Positions 5,505-5,956 of a stretch of DNA of 5,956 nucleotides are shown piece after piece (position 1 is the stretch's first letter; every line of letters starts with the position of its first letter). The notes beneath the pieces are model-generated. The model was given only the letters and a program-made list of their open reading frames with translations. It searched no databases and had not been told where the DNA came from. Both the position numbers and the translations under genes were made by a program. Origin of the DNA: Proteobacteria bacterium UBA2383 (GTDB lineage: Bacteria > Pseudomonadota > Gammaproteobacteria > Competibacterales > Competibacteraceae); contig DDST01000175.1 in assembly GCA_002343485.1 (NCBI GenBank), forward strand, positions 1-5,956. The letters are read 5' to 3'.

Positions 5505-5583
5505 GCGTTCAGTTGCGTTCAGTCAACGTGACATCCATTAACCAGCGTTAAAATGACTTAAGTCAACTTACGTTAATGGATGT
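5505..5583. repeat. Nested palindromes and repeats upstream of parA, operator/centromere-like site 2
   Basis: The core is a perfect 12-bp palindrome TGACTTAAGTCA (5554-5565). It is enclosed by a perfect 12-bp inverted repeat, ACATCCATTAAC (5531-5542) and GTTAATGGATGT (5572-5583). Nearer parA there is a 9-base direct repeat GCGTTCAGT (5505-5513 and 5515-5523), 10 bp apart. The palindrome also supplies the WGR gene's stop codon (5563-5565). It shares its core with the repeats at 4473-4490 and 5825-5936. Confidence 0.8.
5537..5566 (-). promoter_or_regulatory. Candidate parA promoter
   Basis: On the minus strand TTGACT (5561-5566, five of six to consensus) is followed after 18 bases by GTTAAT (5537-5542, four of six). 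The -35 overlaps the TGACTTAAGTCA palindrome and the -10 lies in the left arm of the flanking inverted repeat. Binding of the RHH protein there would shut the promoter, the expected autoregulation of a partition operon. Confidence 0.45.
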
Positions 5584-5808
5584 GTGGGCCACTTCGCAAT
5601 AGCCACGTTGGAGACGCCGCCGTTGGATGCGTGCAAATTGAGCCAGCGTTGCTGGGTAGGTTTCACAGGGGATATGGCGTTGTTGGCCCAGGGCGGTCCC
5701 ACGCCGTCCCCATGACTGAGTCAACAGCCACTCGCCCCAGAGGTCTTGTTGGACCCGCACCTCATAATAGCGACTGCCGCGTTCCCATCGACAGTAAAAC
5801 CAGAACAT
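5563..5808 (-). CDS. WGR-domain protein
   Basis: The 81-residue protein is one WGR domain. Strands FWFYCRW and RYYEVRVQQDLWGEWLLT lead to the signature SWGRRGTALGQ (W33-G34-R35). The typical tail follows, with a helix (ATLAQFARIQRRRLQRGYCEV, 53-73) containing the K/R-rich stretch and G-Y. In larger proteins (PARP, some MolR-type bacterial proteins) WGR domains bind nucleic acid ends. Stand-alone copies are common on bacterial plasmids, but their role is not established. ATG 5808 has AAGG 8 bases upstream. It is the first gene of the minus-strand cluster, 70 bases before parA, and has its own repeat-bearing promoter region. Confidence 0.8.
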   Translation of the reverse strand: MFWFYCRWERGSRYYEVRVQQDLWGEWLLTQSWGRRGTALGQQRHIPCETYPATLAQFARIQRRRLQRGYCEVAHTSINVS

Positions 5809-5824
5809 GGTGATCGCCTTGCAA

Positions 5825-5945
5825 TGACTTAAATTAAGTTAATCTAAAATGATATAGATCAATTCAAGTCACTTCAAATTATTTTGCATCGATTTATTTT
5901 TACTTAAATCAAAATAAATTAAGTAAACTTAAGTCAACTTGATTC
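5825..5945. repeat. TTAAGTCA repeats upstream of the WGR gene, operator/centromere-like site 3
   Basis: Exact core copies lie at 5825-5832 (TGACTTAA) and 5929-5936 (TTAAGTCA). Near copies lie at 5834-5842, 5865-5871 (CAAGTCA), 5901-5908 and 5919-5924. The TTAAGT units at 5919 and 5929 are 10 bp apart. The region is very A+T-rich and reaches almost to the window end, so the array may continue beyond it. The density of copies makes it the best candidate for the main centromere or an origin-like region. Confidence 0.7.
5849..5877 (-). promoter_or_regulatory. Candidate promoter of the WGR-parA cluster
   Basis: On the minus strand TTGAAG (5872-5877, four of six) and TATCAT (5849-5854, five of six) are separated by exactly 17 bases. 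The spacer contains a TGACTTG repeat unit (5865-5871). This is the best-spaced promoter in the window, about 41 bases upstream of the WGR start, and it is placed for repression by the repeat-binding protein. Confidence 0.5.
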
Positions 5946-5956
5946 ATAGCGATGAC

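Noticed and set aside
4562..5541. Plus-strand open frames opposite parA and the RHH gene
   Set aside because: They mirror the codon structure of the minus-strand partition genes and show no motifs.

Overview
The window looks like part of a proteobacterial (probably gammaproteobacterial) plasmid, integrated element or satellite-like island. The evidence is a P4-family primase C-terminal segment at the left edge, a ParA plus ribbon-helix-helix partition pair at the right, and accessory genes between them. No RNA gene, CRISPR array or recognisable transposase was seen. Species cannot be read from the sequence. The backbone is G+C-rich. Two blocks, about 765-1615 and 2530-3210, are visibly richer in A+T and may be later arrivals.

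Left part (1-1615, plus strand): the C-terminal end of a P4-like primase/helicase has its frame broken at about base 20. It ends in a large perfect inverted repeat built of 9-bp units (297-321 and 381-405), an iteron-like structure that could be an origin or control site. A tryptophan-rich small protein of unknown function follows. After an A+T-rich leader comes a protein resembling the phosphodiester glycosidase (NAGPA) family.

Middle part (1725-2894, minus strand): reading leftwards, there is an HNH endonuclease, then a small gene with a damaged or unusual start, then a cytidine-deaminase-fold protein with HAE and SPCxxC zinc motifs. The HNH gene and the small gene meet at homopolymer runs in a way that suggests frameshifts. 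About 320 bases (2895-3211) carry no gene but hold a strong hairpin just upstream of the HNH gene.

Right part (3212-5956, minus strand): a co-directional cluster reads WGR-domain protein, ParA ATPase, overlapping RHH DNA-binding protein, exported protein, TerF-like vWA protein. The gaps before WGR, before parA and before the exported-protein gene all carry the same motif, TTAAGTCA/TGACTTAA, in places repeated at exactly 10-bp (one helical turn) spacing. Candidate promoters sit directly in these repeats. The simplest model is that the RHH protein binds the repeats as both centromere and operator, so one regulator ties the cluster into a single regulon. Whether the WGR, exported and vWA proteins belong functionally to this partition-like module is the most interesting open question in the window.
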